From NCBI GenBank assembly GCA_030146605.1, contig JASLBO010000082.1:1-9021 (forward strand): a stretch of 9,021 nt of DNA, written 5' to 3'. Source of the stretch: Sphingomonas sp. (GTDB lineage: Bacteria; Pseudomonadota; Alphaproteobacteria; Sphingomonadales; Sphingomonadaceae). This document shows positions 1-9,021 of the stretch, piece after piece. A program made the position numbers and the translations under genes. Position 1 is the first letter of the stretch, and every line of letters begins with the position of its first letter. A model generated the notes under the pieces. It was given only the letters and a program-made list of their open reading frames with translations, made no database searches and had not been told where the DNA came from.

Positions 1-767
1 TCGGTGAGGTCGGGCATCGCGGGAAGTTTCGAGGAAGGAATCCCGGCGAAATACTTTTCGATCATCGAGCGCGCTTCCCCTTCGTTGAAGTCGCCGACGA
101 CGATGAGCGCGGCGTTGTTCGGCGCGTAGTAAGTTTTGAAGAACTGCTGCACCTCTTCGAGTTTGGCGGCTTCGATGTCTTCGAGGTCGCCGTAGAAGTT
201 GTGCGCGTTGTACCAGTTGGTGTTGGCGTACTGCGGCATGTCGAGCCAGGGGAAGCCGCCGTAGGGCACGTTCAAGACGTTGACCTTGACCTCGTTGCCG
301 ACGACGCCCTGCTGGTTCTTGAGCACCACGTCGTCGATCACCGGATTGGCCATGCGATCGGCCTCGAGCCACAGCATCCGCTCGAGCGCGCTCGACGGCA
401 GCACTTCGTAATAGTTGGTGAAATCGAACCGGGTCGAGCCGTTGTTGATCCCGCCCGAATTGGTCACGGTCTTGTCGAACACGCCCTTGGGGGCATGCTT
501 CGATCCCTGGAACATCAGATGCTCGAACAGATGCGCGAAGCCGGTGCGTTCGCGCGGCTCGACCCGGAAGCCGATGCCGTAATAGACCGCGATCGTCACC
601 GTCGGCGCGATCTGGTCCTTCGCCAGCACGACCTTGAGGCCGTTGGGCAGCGTGAAATACTGCATGTCGACGTGCAGCTTCTGCGCCGGTGCCGGGACCG
701 GTTGGCCGAGCGCTGGCGTCGCCAGCGCGGAGGCGGCAAGCGCGAGCGCGAGGCTCCATTTCTTCAT
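1..767 (-). CDS. M16 family zinc metallopeptidase (insulinase/pitrilysin-like), N-terminal 255 residues, cut by window edge
   Basis: Reading leftwards from the ATG at 767-765, the frame stays open to base 1, so only the N-terminal part is present. Residues 1-21 form a signal peptide (MKK, Ala/Leu-rich core, likely cleavage after ALG before QPVPAP), so the enzyme should work in the periplasm. The inverted zinc motif HxxEH is intact as H79-L-F-E82-H83. The third zinc ligand of the family fits E159 in the NEVKVN stretch, 76 residues after H83, which is the family's normal spacing. The segment at about 184-228 (ANTNWYN to the VVGDF strand) is also typical. Together these cover the catalytic M16 N-domain. 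The second, inactive M16 half expected in this family (whole proteins often above 900 residues) would lie beyond the edge. The start is supported by a good ribosome site at 775-781. The gene lies 112 bp downstream of the hydrolase at 880-2802 and could share its transcript, but a hairpin lies between them. The family assignment is firm; the substrate is unknown. Confidence 0.93.
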   Translation of the reverse strand, partial: MKKWSLALALAASALATPALGQPVPAPAQKLHVDMQYFTLPNGLKVVLAKDQIAPTVTIAVYYGIGFRVEPRERTGFAHLFEHLMFQGSKHAPKGVFDKTVTNSGGINNGSTRFDFTNYYEVLPSSALERMLWLEADRMANPVIDDVVLKNQQGVVGNEVKVNVLNVPYGGFPWLDMPQYANTNWYNAHNFYGDLEDIEAAKLEEVQQFFKTYYAPNNAALIVVGDFNEGEARSMIEKYFAGIPSSKLPAMPDLT

Positions 768-774
768 TCGGGAG

Positions 775-781
775 AACCTCT
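775..781 (-). promoter_or_regulatory. Ribosome binding site of the M16 peptidase gene
   Basis: On the minus strand AGAGGTT ends 7 nt before the ATG at 767-765. This is a good anti-16S match at the right distance. It fixes the start and rules out a longer N-terminus, which the signal peptide also argues against. Confidence 0.65.
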
Positions 782-853
782 TCGAAGGAATCGGGACGTG
801 TGTTGGCGTAGCATCACGCTGCGATGCGGGGAAGTACTCCGCGCAAACGGGTC

Positions 854-874
854 AGGGGAAGGTCGCCCTCCCCT
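854..874 (-). terminator. Hairpin just after the hydrolase stop codon, weak terminator candidate or degenerate REP head
   Basis: The arms 854-862 and 866-874 flank a 3-nt loop. Read as minus-strand RNA, all nine positions pair, with one G-U wobble; read as plus-strand RNA the same position is an A-C mismatch. It begins 5 nt past the stop codon of the hydrolase (880-882). Only a short UUU run lies downstream, and not directly at the stem base, so a classic intrinsic terminator is not shown. The rest of the 112-bp gap holds the M16 ribosome site and a short 5-bp inverted repeat (811-815/823-827). I could not find a convincing promoter there. Confidence 0.4.
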
Positions 875-879
875 TCGCC

Positions 880-2802
880 TCACTTCGCCATCGCGGCCGA
901 CTGGTCGAGCGGCACAACCGGCAGCAGCACCGCGCTCGATTGCGTCCCGCCATAGACGATCGAGACAGTCGCTTTCTGGTAATCGGACTTCTTCGCGAAG
1001 AAGATGTTGTCGACATATTTCTGCGGGTTGCGGTCATAGACCGGGAACAGGCTCGACTGGATCTGGACCATGATCCGGTGGCCAGGCTGGAAGACGTGGT
1101 TCACCGTCGGCAGGCGGAACTTGTATTGCTGCACCTTCCCTGCCGGGATCGGCGAGGGCTTCTCGAAGCTGTTGCGATAGCGGCCGCGGAAGATGTCCAT
1201 CGCGATCGGCAGCTGGAACCCGCCCATCTCCTTCTTCGTGGCGTTCTCGTCCGGATAGACGTCGATCACCTTGACGACGAAGTCGCCGTCGGTGCCCGTG
1301 GTCCTGGCGAAGATGTCGGCGAGCGGCGCGCCCGAAACGCGGACCGGCGAAGTCAGCGGTTCGGTGACATAGGTCATCACGTCGGGCCGGCCGTCGACGA
1401 AGCGCTGGTCGGTGACCAGATAGGTCGACCAGCGGCCGTCCTGGAAGTTCACCGGGCGCGGCAGATGCGGCACGGGCTTGGCGGGATCGGAGACATAGGA
1501 ATCCGACCCCTGCCCCGGCTTGTCGAAGCCTAGCCCCTCGGCCGGCTTGAGATAGATCGGGGTGAGCTTTGCGTCGCAGCCGGCTTCGCAGGCGAGCGGC
1601 CATTTGTTGAGATATTCCCAGCGGTTCTCGCCGGTATTGTAGAAGCTCGCCTTTGCCGGGGTGAATGCCGGCGCGCCGTCCTTCAGATACGCGTTGAAGA
1701 AGGGCAGCAGGATGTCGCGGCGCGCCTGCAGCGCGGTGTCGCCCTCGAATTCGAGAGCCCCGAGCTTCGAGCCGTTATAGTTGAACCCCGAATGGCGCCA
1801 CGGGCCCATCAGCAGGAAGTTCCTGTCGGCCTGGCGGGTCTTCTGCATCGCCTCGAACGTCGTGATCGCGCCGTACATGTCCTCGTGATCCCAGATCCCC
1901 TGCTCCCACAAGGTCGGCACATTGGACGGGTTCTTCGCGAGCAACTTGTCGAGCGCCTGGCCCTGCCAGAAGGCGTCATAGGCGACATGCCGGCTCATCT
2001 TGTTCCACGCCGGCAGCTGGTCATAGCCGAACTGCTTCGCCCAATCCCCCGCCGAGCCGATCCGGCGGAAGGTGTCGTAATCGTCCCAATCGGGCCGGTT
2101 GGGCGCCTTGCCGTCGCCCTTGTAGCCGGTCTGCGACCCGATCCAGCCGATATTGGCGAGGCGGAAAGCGCCGTAATGGAACCAGTCGTCGCCCATCCAG
2201 CCATCGATCATCGGGCTCTCGGGCGCGGCGACCTTGAGCGCCGGATGCGGGTCGAGCAGGGCCATCACCACCGTGAAGCCCTCATAGGACGAACCGAGCA
2301 TGCCGACCTTGCCGTTGCTCTCCGGAGTGTTCTTGACCAGCCAGTCGATCGAATCCCACGCATCGGTGGTGTGATCGACCTTGGTCGGATTGAGCGGGCC
2401 GACCGGTGGGCGGGTGATGACATAGTCGCCCTCCGAGCCGTATTTGCCGCGAATGTCCTGGAACACGCGGATATAGCCGTCGCGCACGAACACCTCGTCG
2501 CCCTCGGGCAGCGCGTTGACCATCGTCATGCTGTCGGTGCGCTTGACCCGGCCGGCGGCGTTATAGGGGGTGCGGGTGAACAGGATCGGCGCGTTCCTCG
2601 CGCCCTTTGGGATGACGATGACGGTGTAGAGCTTCACCCCGTCGCGCATCGGGATCATCACTTCGCGCTTGATGAAGTCCGAAGCCTGCGCGGGGGGCGA
2701 GAAGTTCGCGGGGATGTCGTTGAACGGCTCCGCCTGCTGGGCCGACGCCGGCGCGGCGAGAATCAAGGTACCGGCGAGAGAAGCGGCGAGCATCTTGTTC
2801 AT
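880..2802 (-). CDS. Secreted CocE/NonD (peptidase S15) hydrolase, alpha-amino-acid ester hydrolase type
   Basis: This 640-aa protein has a signal peptide (residues 1-21, cleavage after ASA before QQAEPF), so it is periplasmic. The S15 alpha/beta-hydrolase core begins near residue 45. The nucleophile is S172 in GSSYEG (GxSYxG), with Y173 as the usual oxyanion-hole tyrosine. The catalytic Asp is D305 in WDHED and the His is H338 in GPWRH. D206 in the GDDWFHYGAF stretch, E307 and D308 fit the carboxylate cluster that binds the substrate amino group in alpha-amino-acid ester hydrolases (Acetobacter turbidans and Xanthomonas citri enzymes). All of these sit two residues below the X. citri numbering as I recall it. 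Residues from about 200 to 300 form the cap; from about 385 to 630 lies the jelly-roll C-domain. C405 and C409 could form a disulfide. Family members hydrolyse or transfer acyl groups of alpha-amino esters and amides, including ampicillin/cephalexin-type beta-lactams. Their natural substrate is unsettled and a peptide role is possible. The length matches the family. Stop TGA at 882-880. An in-frame ATG at codon 4 is an alternative start. Confidence 0.93.
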   Translation of the reverse strand: MNKMLAASLAGTLILAAPASAQQAEPFNDIPANFSPPAQASDFIKREVMIPMRDGVKLYTVIVIPKGARNAPILFTRTPYNAAGRVKRTDSMTMVNALPEGDEVFVRDGYIRVFQDIRGKYGSEGDYVITRPPVGPLNPTKVDHTTDAWDSIDWLVKNTPESNGKVGMLGSSYEGFTVVMALLDPHPALKVAAPESPMIDGWMGDDWFHYGAFRLANIGWIGSQTGYKGDGKAPNRPDWDDYDTFRRIGSAGDWAKQFGYDQLPAWNKMSRHVAYDAFWQGQALDKLLAKNPSNVPTLWEQGIWDHEDMYGAITTFEAMQKTRQADRNFLLMGPWRHSGFNYNGSKLGALEFEGDTALQARRDILLPFFNAYLKDGAPAFTPAKASFYNTGENRWEYLNKWPLACEAGCDAKLTPIYLKPAEGLGFDKPGQGSDSYVSDPAKPVPHLPRPVNFQDGRWSTYLVTDQRFVDGRPDVMTYVTEPLTSPVRVSGAPLADIFARTTGTDGDFVVKVIDVYPDENATKKEMGGFQLPIAMDIFRGRYRNSFEKPSPIPAGKVQQYKFRLPTVNHVFQPGHRIMVQIQSSLFPVYDRNPQKYVDNIFFAKKSDYQKATVSIVYGGTQSSAVLLPVVPLDQSAAMAK

Positions 2803-2813
2803 GGGTGATCTGG

Positions 2814-2819
2814 CTCCCT
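2814..2819 (-). promoter_or_regulatory. Ribosome binding site of the hydrolase gene
   Basis: AGGGAG on the minus strand lies 11 nt before the ATG at 2802-2800, a slightly long but usable distance. If the ATG three codons further in were used, the spacing would be 20 nt, which favours the first ATG. The stretch between here and the palindromes (2820-2871) shows no clear promoter, only a poor TTTCAT/TATCGC pair 18 bp apart on the minus strand. Confidence 0.5.
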
Positions 2820-2871
2820 GTCTGGAAGCGCAGGCGATAGCCCCTGAACAGCAACGGATGAAAGCAGAAAT

Positions 2872-2925
2872 CCCTCTCCCGTCGGGAGAGGGCGGGAGCC
2901 GCTGAAAGCGGCGGAAGGGCGAGGG
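2872..2925 (+). repeat. REP-like palindromic unit A
   Basis: The unit has a head stem with perfect 9-bp arms (2872-2880 and 2884-2892, loop GTC), a short CGGGA linker, a second stem of 6 bp (2898-2903 and 2907-2912, loop GAA), and a G-rich tail (2915-2925). It lies in the 210-bp gap upstream of the hydrolase. The tail can pair at 10 of 11 positions with the tail of the inverted unit B, making a long nested hairpin. I see no protein-coding content. Confidence 0.8.
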
Positions 2926-2947
2926 TCGATCGGCAGCGCACCGTCTA

Positions 2948-3006
2948 CCCTCACCCTTCCCGCTCGCTTCGCGAGTAGGCCCCTTCCCGCTCCCGAAGGG
3001 AGCGGG
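2948..3006 (-). repeat. REP-like palindromic unit B, inverted partner of unit A
   Basis: Read on the minus strand, the order is the same as in unit A. A head stem with perfect 9-bp arms (3006-2998 and 2994-2986, loop TTC) is followed by a linker, then a 5-bp second stem (2975-2971 and 2967-2963, loop GAA), then a G-rich tail (2958-2948). The second stem has a different sequence from that of unit A but still pairs. The head starts 6 bp after the stop codon of the 446-aa gene, so it would also form a 3'-end hairpin on that transcript, without a U-run. A and B with the 22-bp spacer between them resemble a REP doublet (REPIN). Confidence 0.8.
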
Positions 3007-3012
3007 AGTAGG

Positions 3013-4353
3013 TCAAGCGTGCCGGGGAGTCCCGACCAGTTCCGCCTCGACATCGTCGACCATGTGCGGCCGGGTCGCGCCGATCGGGCCGACGCCGTCG
3101 CTCACCGCGCTAGGGCGCCCGATCTTGAACATCGCCGAGGTGCGGCCCTCGCGGCCATCGGGCAGCGTGTAGCGTGCCTCGGCGACGACGACGGGGTTGA
3201 ACACGCGGCCCATCTCGCCCTTGGGCACCGCGAGATGCGCATCGACCCGGGTGCCGTCGCCCGGTTCGATCGTCACCGGCGGGACTGCGGTGTCGGCGGC
3301 ACGGCCGGTGAGCAGGCCCTCCATGTCGCTGCCCTCGGCATCGGCGAGCATGAAGGTCGAGATACGGACGTTGCGCGCGGGCACATCCCCCGAATTGCCG
3401 ACGGTCAGCTCGACATCGACCAGAGCCTCATCCTCGCTGGTGCCGGCGCGGACCGGACGCAGCCCGAATTCGAGCCACGGGCGATTGGCGACCGGCGCGG
3501 GGGCGTCGGTGACGCCGGCGAGGTCCTCGCTCGCCGGCTCGGCAAGCTCGGCCTCGACATGCGCCTCGGCAATGTCGTCCGCTGCCGACGGGATCGCCGC
3601 GGGGGCAACCGTGGCGGCGGCGGTCGCCGCCATGAACGGGCTCAGCTCGGGCTGACGGCGCGGCTCGATGACCGGCGCAGCACGCACGGGTGCGGCCGCA
3701 GCCGGTGCCTCATAAGCGCGCGGCGCAATCGGGCGCTCGTGGACAGGCTCCTCGACCGTGTCGGTCTCGTCGTTGCGGCGGCGCATCAGCAGAAATGCTG
3801 CGGCGCCCGCGAGGAGAAGCAGCAGCCCGCCGAGCAGCCAAGGCAGGCTGGAGCTGGATCCGTCGCTGGTCGCGGTCTGGGTGGTCGTGGTCTCCGTCGC
3901 GGGCAGCGGCGCCGCGGCCTCGGGAGCTGGAGCCGCGGCGATCGGCGCAGCCGCTTCCGCTACAGGTGCGGTCGACTGGGCCACAGGCGCAGCCGGAGCC
4001 GCGGGTTCGGCTGCAGGTGCCGGCGCAGCCTCACGGACGGGTGCGGCAGCGCGCGCCGTCTGGCGAACGGTCTGGCGCGTCTGGGTGGCGCGGGTAGCCG
4101 AACGTTCGGCGCGCGGCGCGGCCTCGGTTACCGCTTCGGCGCGCGGACCGGGCGGCGGCGCGGGCTGCACGATCGGCGCGGCAGGCGCCATCTCGACACG
4201 CGGTGCCGGCGCGGGAGCCGTCTGGGGGGTCACCGCGATCGGCGGCGGCGTGACCGTCTGCGTCGGCGCCTCCTGCGCCAAGGCGGGGGTTGCGAGGAGC
4301 GCGGCGCCGATCAACAGCGCGGTGCGGGGGCGAGCGGGGTGCTTCTTCATCAT
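3013..4353 (-). CDS. Unnamed envelope protein: signal peptide, Ala/Pro-rich region, one TM helix, C-terminal Ig-like domain
   Basis: I do not recognise a named family for this 446-residue protein. Residues 1-26 look like a signal peptide (basic start, hydrophobic core, ALA then QEAP). Residues 27-165 are low-complexity Ala/Pro/Thr with scattered Arg, probably extended in the periplasm. Residues 170-190 form a strong transmembrane helix (Leu/Gly/Ala), followed by RRR at 191-193, which places the rest in the cytoplasm by the positive-inside rule. A second Ala/Pro/acidic linker (about 200-288) leads to a compact domain at about 291-413. That domain has alternating hydrophobic strands and a GNSGDVPARNVRIS segment resembling CARDB-type Ig folds. 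An opposite-strand open frame covers the whole gene, but its product is Arg/Gly-rich with no signal or domain. The start is ATG-ATG (4353-4348), with no clear Shine-Dalgarno before either. It is transcribed divergently from rpoB. Function unknown; a scaffold or envelope-stabilising role would be guesswork. Confidence 0.82.
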   Translation of the reverse strand: MMKKHPARPRTALLIGAALLATPALAQEAPTQTVTPPPIAVTPQTAPAPAPRVEMAPAAPIVQPAPPPGPRAEAVTEAAPRAERSATRATQTRQTVRQTARAAAPVREAAPAPAAEPAAPAAPVAQSTAPVAEAAAPIAAAPAPEAAAPLPATETTTTQTATSDGSSSSLPWLLGGLLLLLAGAAAFLLMRRRNDETDTVEEPVHERPIAPRAYEAPAAAAPVRAAPVIEPRRQPELSPFMAATAAATVAPAAIPSAADDIAEAHVEAELAEPASEDLAGVTDAPAPVANRPWLEFGLRPVRAGTSEDEALVDVELTVGNSGDVPARNVRISTFMLADAEGSDMEGLLTGRAADTAVPPVTIEPGDGTRVDAHLAVPKGEMGRVFNPVVVAEARYTLPDGREGRTSAMFKIGRPSAVSDGVGPIGATRPHMVDDVEAELVGTPRHA

Positions 4354-4431
4354 ATCGCAGGTTAAATGAATGGAACCCCGATCAGGCCCCGCGATGTGCG
4401 CCGATCCGTTTCCTATCCGCGACGAACGACG

Positions 4432-4441
4432 GGATTAATCC
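4432..4441. promoter_or_regulatory. Short perfect palindrome GGATTAATCC, possible operator
   Basis: This 10-bp perfect dyad is AT-centred inside GC-rich DNA. It lies about 80 bp upstream of the 446-aa gene start and 58 bp upstream of the rpoB -35 box. The position would suit a shared regulator site, but a 10-bp palindrome alone is weak evidence and no binding protein is implied. Confidence 0.2.
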
Positions 4442-4498
4442 GGGGTTCAGCCAGCAAATTCCCGCACTTGCCAAACCGAAAAAGGTTCCCGCCATCGT

Positions 4499-4527
4499 TT
4501 GACACACGCGTCCGGGCCACCTATATC
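4499..4527 (+). promoter_or_regulatory. Housekeeping sigma factor promoter of rpoB
   Basis: A perfect -35 box TTGACA (4499-4504), a 17-bp spacer and the -10 box TATATC (4522-4527) form a near-ideal sigma-70/RpoD-type promoter pointing at rpoB. Transcription should begin near 4534. That gives a leader of roughly 190 nt. It explains how rpoB is expressed without rplL directly upstream. Confidence 0.75.
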
Positions 4528-4533
4528 GCCCTC

Positions 4534-4720
4534 ACACCACAGCACCGGGAAATGATGCGCAGTCGCGCAGTGCATCGTGCGAATTGGCGTTGTGGAGTTC
4601 ATAGGACGCTGGAAGCTGCCGAAACCCGGGAGGGAGTCGTGCAGCCTTTTCGCGTCCTTTCGCACGTCCCGGCCCCGGAGAGGGGCACCGAAATTACGGC
4701 TGACGAGGCACAAAACACCC
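4534..4720 (+). promoter_or_regulatory. Predicted long 5' leader of rpoB with hairpin candidates
   Basis: This is the stretch between the inferred transcription start and the rpoB ATG. Three local pairings are visible. Arms 4552-4560 and 4570-4578 make 9 bp including two G-U wobbles. Arms 4626-4631 plus 4638-4642 pair with 4667-4672 plus 4662-4666, making 11 bp with a 6-nt bulge. Arms 4672-4676 and 4682-4686 make 5 bp with loop GGAGA and share base 4672 with the previous structure, so the two compete slightly. It matches no riboswitch class I recognise. Any attenuation or feedback role is inference. Confidence 0.4.
4705..4708 (+). promoter_or_regulatory. Weak ribosome binding site deciding the rpoB start
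   Basis: GAGG ends 12 nt before the ATG at 4721. The frame is open upstream to a GTG at 4577. That 48-codon extension lacks RpoB-like sequence, and RpoB similarity begins shortly after MATKA. So 4721 is preferred over 4577 and over the internal ATG at 4775. Confidence 0.5.
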
Positions 4721-8899
<4,179 letters not shown>

Positions 8900-8908
8900 G
8901 CCAAATCT

Positions 8909-8945
8909 CCCTCTCCCCTTGGGGGGAGAGGGCCGGGGAGAGGGG
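8909..8945 (+). repeat. REP-like palindromic unit C, short form after rpoB
   Basis: The head stem has perfect 10-bp arms (8909-8918 and 8923-8932, loop TTGG). A G-rich tail (8933-8945) follows directly, without the second small stem seen in units A, B and D. It starts 9 bp after the rpoB stop. There is no U-run, so a strong intrinsic terminator is unlikely, in keeping with an expected rpoBC transcript. Confidence 0.75.
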
Positions 8946-8969
8946 CAGTCGGGCGCAGGGCACTGACTC

Positions 8970-9021
8970 CCCCTCTCCTTCGCCGCCGATGGCGGCTCTT
9001 CCTCTCCCCTGAAGGGGAGAG
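8970..9021 (-). repeat. REP-like palindromic unit D, inverted partner of unit C, reaching the window edge
   Basis: Read on the minus strand, the head stem pairs 9021-9014 with 9009-9002 (8 bp visible and possibly longer beyond the edge). Next come a linker, a 6-bp second stem (8996-8991 and 8987-8982, loop ATC) and a G-rich tail. The tail (8970-8978) is an exact 9-bp complement of unit C's tail (8937-8945), so C and D can fold into one large nested hairpin across a 24-bp spacer. Confidence 0.75.

Larger units (their letters stand above)
4354..4720. other. Divergent intergenic region between the 446-aa gene and rpoB
   Basis: These 367 bp hold no gene I can support; the frames across it are Arg-rich and have no ribosome site. 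It contains the rpoB promoter (4499-4527) and the predicted rpoB leader. Leftwards, towards the 446-aa gene, no good promoter was found. Features seen there are the palindrome at 4432-4441 and a 7-bp inverted repeat (4374-4380/4441-4447). Confidence 0.8.

Noticed and set aside
811..827. A GCATC/GATGC inverted repeat upstream of the M16 gene
   Set aside because: Five base pairs with a 7-nt gap is expected by chance in this sequence. No promoter boxes frame it.
1792..2808. A 338-codon plus-strand open frame opposite the hydrolase
   Set aside because: It lies opposite a gene whose catalytic residues are all recognisable, and its translation looks like an antisense shadow.
2872..3006. The palindromes as a CRISPR array or insertion-sequence ends
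   Set aside because: There are only two inverted units with internal hairpins, no regular spacers, no transposase and no target duplication, which fits REP-type elements instead.
3019..4365. A 448-codon plus-strand open frame covering the same DNA as the 446-aa gene
   Set aside because: The product is Arg/Gly/Asp-rich without a signal, helix or domain. The minus-strand product has a signal peptide, TM helix and folded-looking domain.
4577..4720. A 48-codon N-terminal extension of rpoB from a GTG
   Set aside because: It shows no RpoB similarity and no ribosome site before the GTG. The normal RpoB N-terminus begins at MATKA (4721).

Overview
The window is 9 kb of GC-rich chromosomal DNA from an alphaproteobacterium, most likely a sphingomonad. 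This is inferred from the alpha-type RpoB, the base composition, the periplasmic enzyme set and the style of the intergenic palindromes. It is not proven by a marker such as 16S. No phage, insertion sequence, CRISPR array, tRNA or rRNA was seen.

Left part (1-3015), all on the minus strand: the N-terminal 255 residues of a secreted M16 (insulinase/pitrilysin-type) zinc peptidase run off the left edge. Upstream of it, 112 bp away and in the same direction, lies a secreted alpha/beta hydrolase of the CocE/NonD (peptidase S15) group. Its residues match the alpha-amino-acid ester hydrolase subfamily, the enzymes that act on ampicillin- and cephalexin-type beta-lactams. A REP-like palindromic doublet (2872-3006) separates this gene from the next one upstream.

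Middle (3013-4353, minus strand): an unnamed 446-residue envelope protein. It has a signal peptide, a long Ala/Pro-rich region, one transmembrane helix, a second linker and a C-terminal domain that looks immunoglobulin-like.

Right part (4354-9021): a 367-bp divergent intergenic region carries a near-consensus housekeeping promoter (TTGACA, 17 bp, TATATC) and a predicted leader of about 190 nt. Complete rpoB (1392 aa, start at 4721) follows. It ends at 8899 and is followed after 9 bp by a second REP-like doublet that reaches the right edge, where rpoC would be expected.

rpoB is preceded by a divergent unrelated gene instead of rplL, so here it has its own promoter and is not read through from rplJL. 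Every gene 3' end visible in the window is followed within 10 bp by a CCCT-rich hairpin. The content is otherwise ordinary core and envelope genes, and I found no convincing new multi-gene system. The best leads are the palindrome family, the stand-alone rpoB promoter and leader, and the odd topology of the 446-aa protein.
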